A DNA stretch of 64,000 nt from an uncultured Clostridium sp. Lineage in GTDB: Bacteria > Bacillota > Clostridia > TANB77 > CAG-508. This document shows positions 46,550-59,032 of the stretch, piece by piece. Where the stretch lies: positions 62,001 through 126,000 of the forward strand of contig CANBHY010000001.1 in NCBI GenBank assembly GCA_947368535.1. The letters run 5' to 3'. The position numbers and the translations under genes are program-made. Under the pieces are notes generated by a model. The model was not told the origin of the DNA. It was given only the letters and a program-made list of their open reading frames with translations, and did no database searches. Numbering within the stretch: the first letter of the stretch is position 1; every line of letters starts with the position of its first letter.

Positions 46550-46918
46550 TTATTGTAATTCAACAACTGCTCCAGCTTCAACAAATTTAGCTTTGATTTC
46601 TTCTGCTTCTTCTTTAGCAGCTCCTTCTTTAACTGTTTTTGGTGCTCCTTCAACTAAGTCTTTAGCTTCTTTTAATCCTAATCCTGTTACATCTCTAACA
46701 ACTTTGATTACAGCTATTTTGTTTGATCCAGCATCTTTTAATACGATGTTGAATTCTGATTTTTCTTCAGCTGCTGCGGCTCCTGCTGCTCCTGCTGCTG
46801 GTGCTGCAACTGCTGCTGCAGTTACTCCGTATTTTTCTTCAATTCCTTTTACTAATTCTGATAATTCAATAACTGTTAAGCTATCGATTTCTTCTAATAA
46901 TTTTTCTATTTTTTCCAT
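46550..46918 (-). CDS. rplL: 50S ribosomal protein L7/L12
   Basis: 122 residues, normal length. N-terminal dimerisation domain ([32 protein letters not shown]), Ala-rich hinge, C-terminal factor-binding domain ([21 protein letters not shown]). It forms the stalk that recruits translation GTPases. The last gene of the unit, 66 nt after rplJ, with GGAGG before the ATG. Confidence 0.98.
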   Translation of the reverse strand: MEKIEKLLEEIDSLTVIELSELVKGIEEKYGVTAAAVAAPAAGAAGAAAAEEKSEFNIVLKDAGSNKIAVIKVVRDVTGLGLKEAKDLVEGAPKTVKEGAAKEEAEEIKAKFVEAGAVVELQ

Positions 46919-46984
46919 TATAAAAATCCTCCTAAAATTTTATTTTTTATTTATTTTGTGATTTCTAAAGTTCACTTCTTTTTA

Positions 46985-47488
46985 TTATTCTGCTGCTTCT
47001 TTTTGTTTTGCTACTTGATCAAGAGCAACTGCAAGTTTTGAAATATTTCCAAGTAATGCTCCAGCAAGTTTTGCAATAAGTACTTCTCTTGATGGAAGTT
47101 TTGCAAGTGTTATTAAATCTTCTTTAGATACTACTTTTCCGTCAATTACACCTGCTTTGATTTTATAGAAATCATTATTTTTAGCATATTCATATACTGC
47201 CTTTAATGAATCTAAATAGCTGTCTTCTGCTGTTATAACTGCTGTAGGTCCAACTAAGAATTCTTCTAATCCTTCGATTTTGCATTCTGCTAATGCTCTT
47301 TTTGTTATGTTATTTTTAATAACTGCATAATTTCCATTAGCATTTCTTAATGTTTTTCTTAATGCTGTTACATCTTCTACATTTATTCCTCTATAGTCTG
47401 TTAAAAGAATTAAAGATGATTTTTGCATTTTTTCAGCTAATTTTTTTACTTCTTCTTCTTTTTGTTTTAAGATTGTTTCGCTAGCCAC
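46985..47488 (-). CDS. rplJ: 50S ribosomal protein L10
   Basis: 167 residues, taken from the GTG at 47488 (VASETILKQKEEE): GGGAGG lies 10 nt upstream of it and itself overlaps an earlier ATG at 47506, which is therefore unlikely to be used. Family blocks are LLTDYRGINVEDVTALRK and YAVIKNNITKRAL; the C-terminal helix binds L7/L12 dimers. Preceded by an L10 leader. Confidence 0.96.
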   Translation of the reverse strand: MASETILKQKEEEVKKLAEKMQKSSLILLTDYRGINVEDVTALRKTLRNANGNYAVIKNNITKRALAECKIEGLEEFLVGPTAVITAEDSYLDSLKAVYEYAKNNDFYKIKAGVIDGKVVSKEDLITLAKLPSREVLIAKLAGALLGNISKLAVALDQVAKQKEAAE

Positions 47489-47533
47489 TTTTTCTACACC
47501 TCCCATGTTTTGTTTATTTATTTAATTTAAATT

Positions 47534-47643
47534 AAAAAACTTCAATCTGCCAACTCTCGAGGCAAATTGAAGTTATATATTTTATACTTCACAATTTTAC
47601 CTCGGTAGGATTTACTTTTTTACCTACTGTCTTTGGCTCTATA
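47534..47643 (-). promoter_or_regulatory. L10 leader (autoregulatory RNA) with attenuator
   Basis: Minus strand: AGCCAAAGACAGTAGG ... CCTACCGAGGTAAA matches the conserved core of the Firmicutes L10 leader. It is followed by a strong hairpin AACTTCAAT...ATTGAAGTT with TTTTTT (47534-47574). L10 (with L12) binds this RNA and lowers rplJ-rplL expression. Confidence 0.92.
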
Positions 47644-47648
47644 TTATA

Positions 47649-48332
47649 TTATTTTTGGTTTATGAATAAACCAGGTCCCATTGTAGTAGACATTGATACA
47701 CTTCTAATGTATTGTCCTTTTGCTGCTGCTGGTTTTGCTTTGATTATTGCTTCTATAATTGTTGTATAGTTTTCTAATAATTTATCAGCTCCAAATGAAA
47801 CTTTTCCAAATCCTAAGTGAATAATATTAGTTTTGTCTAATCTATATTCAACTTTACCAGATTTGATTTCAGCTATTGCTTTTTTAACGTCCATTGTAAC
47901 TGTTCCTGATTTTGGATTTGGCATTAATCCTTTTGGACCTAATACTTTACCTAATCTTCCAATTACACCCATCATATCAGGTGTAGCAACTATAACATCA
48001 TAGTCAAACCAGTTTTCTTTTTCTATTTTTGGAACTAATTCTTCAGCTCCCACAAAATCTGCTCCAGCTTCTTCAGCTTCTTTGGCTTTATCACCTTTAG
48101 CAAATACTAAAACTTTTTGAGTTTTACCTGTTCCGTGTGGTAATACTACTGTACCTCTAACTTGTTGATCAGCATGTTTTGAATCAACTCCTAATTTAAC
48201 ATGTAATTCAACTGTTTGGTCAAATTTTGTTTTTGGCATTTTTTCAATTATTTCTAAAGCTTCTGCAGCTTCATAAACTTTTGTACTATCTACTAATTTA
48301 GCAGATTCTTGATATCTTTTTCCTTGTTTCAT
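47649..48332 (-). CDS. rplA: 50S ribosomal protein L1
   Basis: 227 residues. L1 blocks: [42 protein letters not shown] and the RNA-binding end [11 protein letters not shown]. It forms the L1 stalk near the E site and may repress its own operon. It follows rplK by 56 nt; a small GGGG/CCCC hairpin (about 48357-48372) lies in the gap. Confidence 0.98.
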   Translation of the reverse strand: MKQGKRYQESAKLVDSTKVYEAAEALEIIEKMPKTKFDQTVELHVKLGVDSKHADQQVRGTVVLPHGTGKTQKVLVFAKGDKAKEAEEAGADFVGAEELVPKIEKENWFDYDVIVATPDMMGVIGRLGKVLGPKGLMPNPKSGTVTMDVKKAIAEIKSGKVEYRLDKTNIIHLGFGKVSFGADKLLENYTTIIEAIIKAKPAAAKGQYIRSVSMSTTMGPGLFINQK

Positions 48333-48388
48333 TTTTATTCCTCCTTTGGTTTTAACGGGGTAATATTTCCCCTCCCAATTTTTAATAA

Positions 48389-48817
48389 CTATTCTGTAAC
48401 AACAACACCCATAGATCTTGCTGTTCCTTCAACCATTCTCATAGCTGCTTCTACTGATGCTGCATTTAAATCTTCCATTTTTTGCTCAGCTATTGCTTTA
48501 ACTTGTTCCTTTGTTATTTTTGCAACTTTTTCTGTATTTGGCTTTCCAGATCCTTTTTGGATTTTTAAAGCTTTTTTAATTAAAACTGCAACTGGTGGAA
48601 CTTTTGTTATAAATGTGAATGATTTATCTTTATAAACAGAAATAACAACTGGTATTGTCATACCTGGTTGATTAGCTGTTCTATCATTGAATTCTTTAAC
48701 GAATTGCATGATATTAACACCGCTAGATCCTAAAGCTGGTCCAACTGGTGGAGCTGGTGTTGCTTTTCCTGCTTCAATTTGTAATTTAATAACATTAACT
48801 ACTTCTTTCTCTGCCAT
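48389..48817 (-). CDS. rplK: 50S ribosomal protein L11
   Basis: 142 residues, normal length. Family blocks: [27 protein letters not shown] and the C-terminal rRNA-binding part ending RSMGVVV. It binds the GTPase centre of 23S rRNA. It follows nusG by 30 nt with AGGAGG before the ATG. Confidence 0.98.
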   Translation of the reverse strand: MAEKEVVNVIKLQIEAGKATPAPPVGPALGSSGVNIMQFVKEFNDRTANQPGMTIPVVISVYKDKSFTFITKVPPVAVLIKKALKIQKGSGKPNTEKVAKITKEQVKAIAEQKMEDLNAASVEAAMRMVEGTARSMGVVVTE

Positions 48818-48847
48818 TATCTAGCACCTCCTTCAAAATGAAATATA

Positions 48848-49384
48848 TTAATCAATTTTTTGCACTTGTGCAAATTCAAGTTCTACTGGTGTTTCTCTAC
48901 CGAACATAGATACTAAAACTTTTACTTTGTGCTTTTCTTTATTAATTTCTTGTACTACACCAATAAAGTTTTCTAATGGTCCATTTAGCACTCTTACGTT
49001 ATCATTAACATCATAGTCAATGTTAACTGGTACATCATCAAATCCCATATTTCTTATTTCATCATCTGTAAGTGGAATAGGATCTGTTCCTGAACCTACG
49101 AAACCTGTAACACCTCTTGTGTTTCTAACGATATACCAAGATTCTTCTGTTACAATCATTTTTACTAAAACATATCCAGGAAAAACTTTTTTTAGATTTG
49201 TCTTTCTTTTTCCTTCTTTAATCTCAACTTGCTCTTCCATTGGAACAATAATATTAAAGAAGAAATCTTCTAGTTCTCTATTTTTTATAGTTTTTTCTAG
49301 GTCTGTTTTTACTTTATTTTCGTATCCAGAATATGTATGAACCACATACCATTTTGGCTCTAAGCTATTGTCAACTTGAGACAT
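48848..49384 (-). CDS. nusG: Transcription termination/antitermination factor NusG
   Basis: 178 residues: NGN domain (KWYVVHTYSGYENKVK, PGYVLVKM) and the C-terminal KOW domain (NVRVLNGPLENFIGVVQEIN). It binds RNA polymerase and affects pausing, and takes part in rRNA antitermination. It is in the standard secE-nusG-rplK order. Confidence 0.97.
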   Translation of the reverse strand: MSQVDNSLEPKWYVVHTYSGYENKVKTDLEKTIKNRELEDFFFNIIVPMEEQVEIKEGKRKTNLKKVFPGYVLVKMIVTEESWYIVRNTRGVTGFVGSGTDPIPLTDDEIRNMGFDDVPVNIDYDVNDNVRVLNGPLENFIGVVQEINKEKHKVKVLVSMFGRETPVELEFAQVQKID

Positions 49385-49440
49385 TTGTGTAGCCTCCTTT
49401 ATTTTAGATTTTATTTAGCATTTTCTCCTGTTGTATTAGC

Positions 49441-49788
49441 TTATTGATTTTCTTGATTTAAAACTACATTCTCAGTTCCTTCAACATTTACTTCTTCAAC
49501 TGGAGTTTCGTTTGTAGTTTCATTTGTAGCTTGATTTTTATTTTCATCTTTTTGAATTGCATTTGAAGTTTTAGTTATAACAAATTCATAACCTTTTTCA
49601 AATCCTATATCAAGAACAAATACTATCGCAGCTATTATTATTACAACAGCAATTACTGTTACTGTTTTTACAGCTAATTGTTTAGCTGTTGGCCAAGTAA
49701 CTTTTTTTAATTCTGCTTTAAAATCTTTAAAGAAAGTTTTTCTTTCTTTTTCATTTTTTACTTTATTATTTTTTGTGTCTTTAGCCAT
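49441..49788 (-). CDS. secE: Preprotein translocase subunit SecE with acidic C-terminal extension
   Basis: 115 residues. The SecE core is KTFFKDFKAELKKVTWPTAKQL followed by one membrane helix (about 43-63). Most Gram-positive SecE proteins end soon after the helix (about 60-75 residues); here some 45 extra residues rich in Asn, Glu, Thr and Val follow (TNETTNETPVEEVNVEG). It is an essential part of the SecYEG channel. Confidence 0.93.
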   Translation of the reverse strand: MAKDTKNNKVKNEKERKTFFKDFKAELKKVTWPTAKQLAVKTVTVIAVVIIIAAIVFVLDIGFEKGYEFVITKTSNAIQKDENKNQATNETTNETPVEEVNVEGTENVVLNQENQ

Positions 49789-49808
49789 TATTTTTCCTCC
49801 TTAAAGGA

Positions 49809-49973
49809 CTATTTTGTTTCTTTGTGTGTTGTACGTTTTTTACAGAATTTGCAATATTTTACTATTTCTAATCTATCTGTATTATTTCTCTTGTTTTTTT
49901 GTGTCATGTAATTTCTTCTTTTACATTCTGTGCATTCTAATGTTATAGATTCTCTAGGTCCTTTTGCAGCCAT
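49809..49973 (-). CDS. rpmG: 50S ribosomal protein L33
   Basis: 54 residues, read directly from the ATG at 49973 to the stop at 49809: [20 protein letters not shown] and on to KETK. It has the zinc-binding pairs CTEC (C14, C17) and CKFC (C41, C44), so it is the zinc-containing form. It is the first gene of the secE-nusG-ribosomal protein unit. Confidence 0.95.
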   Translation of the reverse strand: MAAKGPRESITLECTECKRRNYMTQKNKRNNTDRLEIVKYCKFCKKRTTHKETK

Positions 49974-50054
49974 CTACTACACCTCCGTTTTATTTTTGTG
50001 AAGTTTTTTATATTTTATTTTAACGATGTGATGCATGATAAATCATGCTTTAAT

Positions 50055-50083
50055 ACTTTATCACAAAACGTTTATATTGTCAA
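50055..50083 (-). promoter_or_regulatory. Promoter of the rpmG-secE-nusG-rpl unit
   Basis: Minus-strand TTGACA (50078-50083), 17 nt, TAAAGT (50055-50060). A short hairpin GCATGATTTATCATGC follows near the transcript start (about 50034-50049). Confidence 0.75.
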
Positions 50084-50092
50084 TCTTTTCCG

Positions 50093-50671
50093 CTATTTTT
50101 TAGTACTTTTTTTCTTTTTTTGAACTGAGTATCCAAATTTTCCTATTTTGTTTCCTAATTCGTAATATCCTCCATTAGCATATGCTATTAAATTGCACTT
50201 ACTTATATCAAATGCACCATTTTCATCAATATATTTTTCATCGCTATCGATTGATAAAACATCTGCTATAAACATATGATGTGATCCCATTTCTTTTATG
50301 TCAGTTACTTTGCACTCTATAGATACTGGTGATTCTGCTATTGCCGGTGCTTGTATAAATTCACATTTCTGTTTAGTTAATTTCATTTCTTTAAATTTGT
50401 CTACTTTTGCACCTGTTTTTACTCCACACCAATCTGTAGCAAATGCTAGTTTTTTAGTTGTTAGATTTATTACAAACTCGCCTTTTTCTTTTATTATGTT
50501 ATAAGAATATCTTTCTGGTCTTATAGATATATATACTTTTGCTGGATTTGTATTTAATATGCCTGTCCATGCTACAGTTATAATATTAGATTTTTCCATA
50601 TCTCCACATGATACCATAACTGCTGGTATTGGATATATAAATGTTCCTGATTTCCATATTTTTTTTGACAT
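50093..50671 (-). CDS. Flavin reductase family protein (FMN-binding split barrel)
   Basis: 192 residues from the ATG at 50671 (MSKKIWKSGTF), directly after the stop of the upstream gene (TAAAATG) and 10 nt after GGAG. Family blocks are YPIPAVMVSCGDMEKSNIITVAW, ISIRPERYSYNIIKEKGEFVINL and GSHHMFIADVLSI. It binds FMN and may act as a flavin reductase or electron carrier. A Lys-rich tail (QKKKKSTKK) ends it. Confidence 0.9.
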   Translation of the reverse strand: MSKKIWKSGTFIYPIPAVMVSCGDMEKSNIITVAWTGILNTNPAKVYISIRPERYSYNIIKEKGEFVINLTTKKLAFATDWCGVKTGAKVDKFKEMKLTKQKCEFIQAPAIAESPVSIECKVTDIKEMGSHHMFIADVLSIDSDEKYIDENGAFDISKCNLIAYANGGYYELGNKIGKFGYSVQKKKKSTKK

Positions 50672-50672
50672 T

Positions 50673-52097
50673 TTATCTTTCTCCATTACTTTCCCCAACA
50701 GCTTTTCGATGTTGCATTGTTGAAGATAAATTCGTGTGACTTTTATTTTTATCTGTATTCAGCATTTTAGGTAATTCTGGAATTGCTGGTACTGTTTCTC
50801 TAAAAATCTTCCCAGTTGCATCATCTCTACTATATAGTTCTATTATTTCTTCATCTATTTTGTATATAACAGCCATTGACTCAATATCTTCTTTTTTTCT
50901 AAGCATACTGGTTGCTTTTTGAAGCTCTTTTGATACACATAGAGGATCTGTATCATGTGCAACTATATATTCTCTTTTATCTGGAGTCACACTTACTCGT
51001 CCTATGTATCCACCATTATATATTGTTGCTTGTTCTAAATTTGTAGTTGATAATAATACTTCTTGTGTGTATCTAATAAATTCTGGGTCAATGTTTGGAT
51101 TTTCTAATTTTGATTCATTTAGTTCTCCTGAAACTAAAAATATCTCAGCTCCAATTTTATCATCCCATTGACTTATAGAACCTTCTCTCATAGCTACTTG
51201 TCTTCTTCTAGAAGCTAATTCTTTATCTTTGTAAAATTTTATAACTTTATATTTTTTAGCAAGGCTTTCTTCTCTATAAGTGATTTTTCCATTTCTTCTA
51301 AATCTTCCTAAGCCTATATTACCTATATGATATACAACTGTTTCTACTGGATCTCCTTGATATATTGATCCAAAAGATAACCCTTTTAATCCTTTATATA
51401 TTCTACCTGTGGTTGGGTCTTTTCTTTCACGTGGTCTTTCAGGTAAGTATGTTACCTCAGCTGCATTATTTGGAATATATCTTTTTTCTTGATTTGGAGA
51501 AAAATTAAATAATAGTAGCTCATCTAACTTCATTTTGTAATCAGGATCACAAAGCATATCATAGGCCTTTACTTTTTCTCTTATTATTCTTTCTTGTTTT
51601 CTGTTTTCTTCTAGGTCATATTCACCTTTTGTTATTTGTCTGTCTAAATCATCATTCCAAGCACGTAATAGCTCTATATACTTTTTAGTCACATCTGATA
51701 TTGGAATTCTTTGAGGAATCAATAATGTTCGGTATTCATTATTAGTTCTTCCGTTTTCTGCATTTTCTTGTTGTATTACTAATAATTCTTTCTTTATATT
51801 TTTTTGTTCTTCTTCTACTTGTTGTTTTAATTCTGTTTTATCAAATTCTTCAAATGTTCCTAGCATTTGTTCAGTATTCATTTCTTGAATTTTGGCCATT
51901 ATGCTAATATAAGCTAATTTTATTAAGGCTTTTGCTTCTTCTTCTAAAGCCTTATCTTTATACCCATTATCTCCAGTTACTCTTGCTAGGCAATTTTGAA
52001 AATTCGCATTAATTGTGTCTATTGTTATCATTGTATGATTTTTTGCAGTGTTGCTTCTACTAATTAATAATTGAGTTACATAGTTTATTTTTGTCAT
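50673..52097 (-). CDS. Hypothetical protein, 474 aa, paralogue of the next gene
   Basis: Soluble, highly charged, mostly helical N-terminal half and a beta-rich C-terminal half with QATIYNGGYIGRVSV. The middle contains AYDMLCDPDYKMKLDE, which looks like the end of a DnaJ J-domain (AYEVLSDPxKRxxYDE) but with no HPD tripeptide before it. The 354-residue neighbour shares both blocks at matching places, so the two arose by duplication. Function unknown. Confidence 0.75.
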   Translation of the reverse strand: MTKINYVTQLLISRSNTAKNHTMITIDTINANFQNCLARVTGDNGYKDKALEEEAKALIKLAYISIMAKIQEMNTEQMLGTFEEFDKTELKQQVEEEQKNIKKELLVIQQENAENGRTNNEYRTLLIPQRIPISDVTKKYIELLRAWNDDLDRQITKGEYDLEENRKQERIIREKVKAYDMLCDPDYKMKLDELLLFNFSPNQEKRYIPNNAAEVTYLPERPRERKDPTTGRIYKGLKGLSFGSIYQGDPVETVVYHIGNIGLGRFRRNGKITYREESLAKKYKVIKFYKDKELASRRRQVAMREGSISQWDDKIGAEIFLVSGELNESKLENPNIDPEFIRYTQEVLLSTTNLEQATIYNGGYIGRVSVTPDKREYIVAHDTDPLCVSKELQKATSMLRKKEDIESMAVIYKIDEEIIELYSRDDATGKIFRETVPAIPELPKMLNTDKNKSHTNLSSTMQHRKAVGESNGER

Positions 52098-52106
52098 AAC
52101 TACTCC

Positions 52107-53171
52107 TTATTTTGAATATTTTTTATATTCTATACATGCACATAATTTATCTTGACTATAATATACATCAAACTTTCCATTGTTATTTTTTATTATTTCA
52201 CCAACATATCCTCCATTATATTTTTCTGCTTCTGTTAAATTTAAATCTGAAAATAATATATCAGCATGTAATGAAGTAAAATCTGGATTACTTGTTAATT
52301 CTGATAAGTTTAAATCAGTAAATATACTAAATTCTTTTTCAGGAACTTCACTTTTATATTTTGAAATTTCCATACTCTTATATTCTTTTTTTATTCTATA
52401 ATGTTGTAATGTATAATTATCTCTATATGAAGTTTTTCCTTTAAATTTTTCATACCCTAATGTTCCTATTTTTTGGAACATTATTATGTCATTAAATCTA
52501 TTTGTCATTTTATATATATCGTTATCTTCTTCTGGAGCATAAGAAATCCCATTTATTCCAATTTTAGAGTATAAATCACTTCTATTTGTTTCAAAATTTA
52601 TTAGTATTTCTTCGTCTATTTTTCTTTTTTCTATTGGATTAGATAACATTTCATATGATTGATTTTGTAAAAGATATGTTGAAAAAGTTTCTATTATTTC
52701 TCTCGGATCCATTATCAATTTTGTTAGTTGTACATCAAACATTTTACTTATTACCTCTAACTGCCTACTATATCCTCTTACTATTTCAATTTGAGTTGCT
52801 GAATTTCCTAATAGCAAATTTTGATATGGATTTATATAACTGCATTTATTTTTATTTTTTTCTCTTAATACTTCTTTGTAGCTTTCCGCACTTTGCAATA
52901 TTTGATTGGCTTTATCTCTTAAGTCGTCTTTTTCTACTTCGTAATCATCACTATAATCTTCTAATATTTTTATTAAACATATATATGAAAATTTTAATTT
53001 AATTTTGTCATTTAATTTTTCTATCTCTGGTCTGCTTTTTCCAAATAGGAACGCTGAATCTATTAAAGAGTTATATGTTTCTTTAATATGTCTTTTATCA
53101 ATAACTTTAGCTTCTTCTTTTACTGCTTTAGTTGTTGTTAATTGCTTTACAAAGTCTAGTTCTATGGACAT
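52107..53171 (-). CDS. Hypothetical protein, 354 aa, paralogue of the downstream gene
   Basis: Shorter relative of the 474-residue protein: it has SYEMLSNPIEKRKIDEE (J-domain-end-like), KIGTLGYEKFKGKTSYRD matching NIGLGRFRRNGKITYRE, and AEKYNGGYVGEI matching QATIYNGGYIGRV. No membrane helix or signal peptide. A promoter-like TTGAAT, 16 nt, TAAAAT (about 53195-53222, minus strand) precedes it. It starts a three-gene operon that ends with the flavin reductase. Confidence 0.75.
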   Translation of the reverse strand: MSIELDFVKQLTTTKAVKEEAKVIDKRHIKETYNSLIDSAFLFGKSRPEIEKLNDKIKLKFSYICLIKILEDYSDDYEVEKDDLRDKANQILQSAESYKEVLREKNKNKCSYINPYQNLLLGNSATQIEIVRGYSRQLEVISKMFDVQLTKLIMDPREIIETFSTYLLQNQSYEMLSNPIEKRKIDEEILINFETNRSDLYSKIGINGISYAPEEDNDIYKMTNRFNDIIMFQKIGTLGYEKFKGKTSYRDNYTLQHYRIKKEYKSMEISKYKSEVPEKEFSIFTDLNLSELTSNPDFTSLHADILFSDLNLTEAEKYNGGYVGEIIKNNNGKFDVYYSQDKLCACIEYKKYSK

Positions 53172-53288
53172 TTTTTCTCCTTCGCTTATTCTAGTTATTA
53201 TATTTTATCATATGAAGTATTAAATTCAATAAGTTTTATGTTAAATATTGATTACATTTTTTGCCTTTTTAGTAATGTTTTTACACAA

Positions 53289-53337
53289 AAAAAGAAATCA
53301 CAAAACAAATTTTTATTTGCTTTCTGATTTCTTCTTT
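53289..53337 (-). terminator. Terminator of the rRNA operon
   Basis: Minus-strand GAAATCAGAAAGCAAAT / ATTTGTTTTGTGATTTC hairpin and TTTTTTT after the 5S gene. Confidence 0.85.
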
Positions 53338-53355
53338 TTTATAAAATAAAAAAAA

Positions 53356-53474
53356 TCTGGCAACAACCTATCTTCCCAACAAGGTAACTCGTAAGTATTT
53401 TCGGCACTTAAAGGCTTGACTTCTGTGTTCGGCATGGGTACAGGTATTTCCCTTTAAGTCATAATCACCAGAAA
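53356..53474 (-). rRNA. 5S ribosomal RNA
   Basis: Minus strand begins TCTGGTGATTATGAC and contains the typical CCCATGCCGAACACAGAAGT and GTTGGGAAGATAGG blocks; the ends pair (TCTGG / CCAGA). About 119 nt. Ends are estimated. Confidence 0.95.
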
Positions 53475-53564
53475 TGTTTTGTATACTTTATGTATTTTTC
53501 AATACACTTTTTAGTACACTCAAAAATACATAGATAAATATTTCCTTTTTGAGGTAAACCATTT

Positions 53565-56445
<2,881 letters not shown>

Positions 56446-56522
56446 GTTAATTGTCCATCATTGTTTAGTTTTGCAACTTTACAACTTTGTTTTGGTTCAA
56501 TTGTGCATACTTTCGTATGCTA

Positions 56523-56572
56523 GTTTACCTTAATTTCATCATATTTATCTATATATTTTTCAATGTACTTTC
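56523..56572 (-). other. 23S processing stem, 5' strand
   Basis: The spacer sequence before 23S is complementary to 53515-53566 after it (blocks GTTTACCT, ATATTTATCTATATATTTTT and a CAATGTACTTT/GAGTGTACTAA block). These would form the long stem cut by RNase III. Confidence 0.75.
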
Positions 56573-56597
56573 TTGCATATTCTAAACTTCGTACTGC

Positions 56598-56686
56598 TGC
56601 GTCAGACTTTGTCATAATTTGTTCGATATACATATGTATTATTTCACAAATTCCTCCTCGTCTTCCTTGCATTACTTGTTTATAAT
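56598..56686 (-). repeat. Structured rRNA leader-like element, spacer copy
   Basis: This 89-bp stretch in the 16S-23S spacer aligns over its whole length with 58623-58710 in front of 16S (about 70% identity by eye; TGCGTCA, GTTCGAT and TTGTTTATAAT are shared). It folds as a hairpin with outer arms 56616-56622/56646-56652 and inner arms 56628-56631/56636-56639; the changes between copies keep the pairs. It lies upstream of the ACATTGAAAA boxA-like sequence. Confidence 0.65.
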
Positions 56687-56712
56687 AAGCAATTCTGATA
56701 TTAAATATCAGC

Positions 56713-56790
56713 TGGTGGAGGTAAGGAGAGTCGAACTCCTGACCTCCTGCTTGCAAGGCAGGCGCTCTAGCCAAACTGAGCTATACCCCC
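56713..56790 (-). tRNA. tRNA-Ala (UGC)
   Basis: Minus-strand cloverleaf GGGGGTA...TACCTCC-A-CCA, anticodon loop CTTGCAA with anticodon TGC, T loop TTCGACT. The CCA end is encoded. It sits in the 16S-23S spacer, its common place. Confidence 0.96.
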
Positions 56791-56866
56791 ATATTGATAC
56801 TTAATAAAAGATTTTAATTTACAATGTACTTAACGTATAAAAAACTGTAATGTTATTTACAGTTTT

Positions 56867-56900
56867 AAAGTACATTGAAAAATAAACAATATCATTTAAG
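56867..56900 (-). other. 16S processing stem, 3' strand
   Basis: Complementary over 34 nt (32 matches) to 58560-58593 upstream of 16S. Together they form the precursor 16S stem. Confidence 0.85.
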
Positions 56901-56907
56901 ATTTAAA

Positions 56908-58438
<1,531 letters not shown>

Positions 58439-58559
58439 TTGTATCTATATTATAAAATATAAATCTAATTAATTTTTATACTTGTTTTTTTCAAGTTTGA
58501 GTTTTTTGACTCTTGGATTATTTTTACAATTTGGTAGTACTAATTACTACCGCTTGGTT

Positions 58560-58593
58560 CTTAAAGGATATTGTTTACTTTTCAATGTACTTT
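58560..58593 (-). other. 16S processing stem, 5' strand, with boxA-like sequence
   Basis: Pairs with 56867-56900. It contains GTACATTGAAAA, a boxA-like antitermination sequence that also occurs before 23S. Confidence 0.8.
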
Positions 58594-58622
58594 TTTCTTA
58601 AGAATTCAAATTCAAATCTAAC

Positions 58623-58710
58623 TGCGTCAAACTTCGGCATAAATTGTTCGATGTATAAACATACTATCTAACAATTTCTTTCTCGTTTTCTTGTTATATT
58701 TGTTTATAAT
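58623..58710 (-). repeat. Structured rRNA leader element, leader copy
   Basis: Homologous to 56598-56686. Hairpin with outer arms 58641-58648/58670-58677 and inner arms 58653-58656/58661-58664. Compared with the spacer copy one outer pair and two inner pairs changed on both sides together. Confidence 0.65.
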
Positions 58711-58752
58711 TCTTAATTTATTATCCTCGTATAACTTCTGAGGACGTTTTTA

Positions 58753-58782
58753 ATTTTAGCACAACTGAATATATTTTGTCAA
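58753..58782 (-). promoter_or_regulatory. rRNA promoter P2
   Basis: Minus-strand TTGACA (58777-58782), 18 nt, TAAAAT (58753-58758). Confidence 0.75.
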
Positions 58783-58899
58783 CAGATTTTTTCAAGTTTT
58801 TAAAAGTTTTTTTGAAAAGATTTTTTCTTTCAAAATTTGCTAAAAAACTGGTATAATTTTCTGTCGATTTTTTATGTATTCTGTTGTCAACTGTCCTGT

Positions 58900-58928
58900 A
58901 TTCTAGCACCATTTTTTATCAATGTCAA
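58900..58928 (-). promoter_or_regulatory. rRNA promoter P1
   Basis: Minus-strand TTGACA (58923-58928), 17 nt, TAGAAT (58900-58905). With P2, 146 nt downstream, it gives the tandem promoters usual for rRNA operons. A further TTGACA between them (about 58883-58888) has no clear -10. Confidence 0.8.
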
Positions 58929-58992
58929 CTACTTTTTTAAAAAAGTTTTAAACTTTTTTTATTTTTATCATTTATATACTTATTCAAATTTA

Positions 58993-59024
58993 AAAAGTGA
59001 ACTATTTTTATATAGTTCACTTTA
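58993..59024 (-). terminator. Terminator of topA
   Basis: Minus-strand AAAGTGAACTATA / TATAGTTCACTTT-type hairpin followed by TTTTTAAAT. Confidence 0.8.
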
Positions 59025-59032
59025 GATATTTC

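Noticed and set aside
56520..56774. Minus-strand 84-codon frame in the 16S-23S spacer
   Set aside because: It runs through tRNA-Ala. Part of it resembles a frame before 16S, but the hairpin pairs are kept by compensatory changes, so the likeness is better explained by a repeated RNA element than by a peptide.
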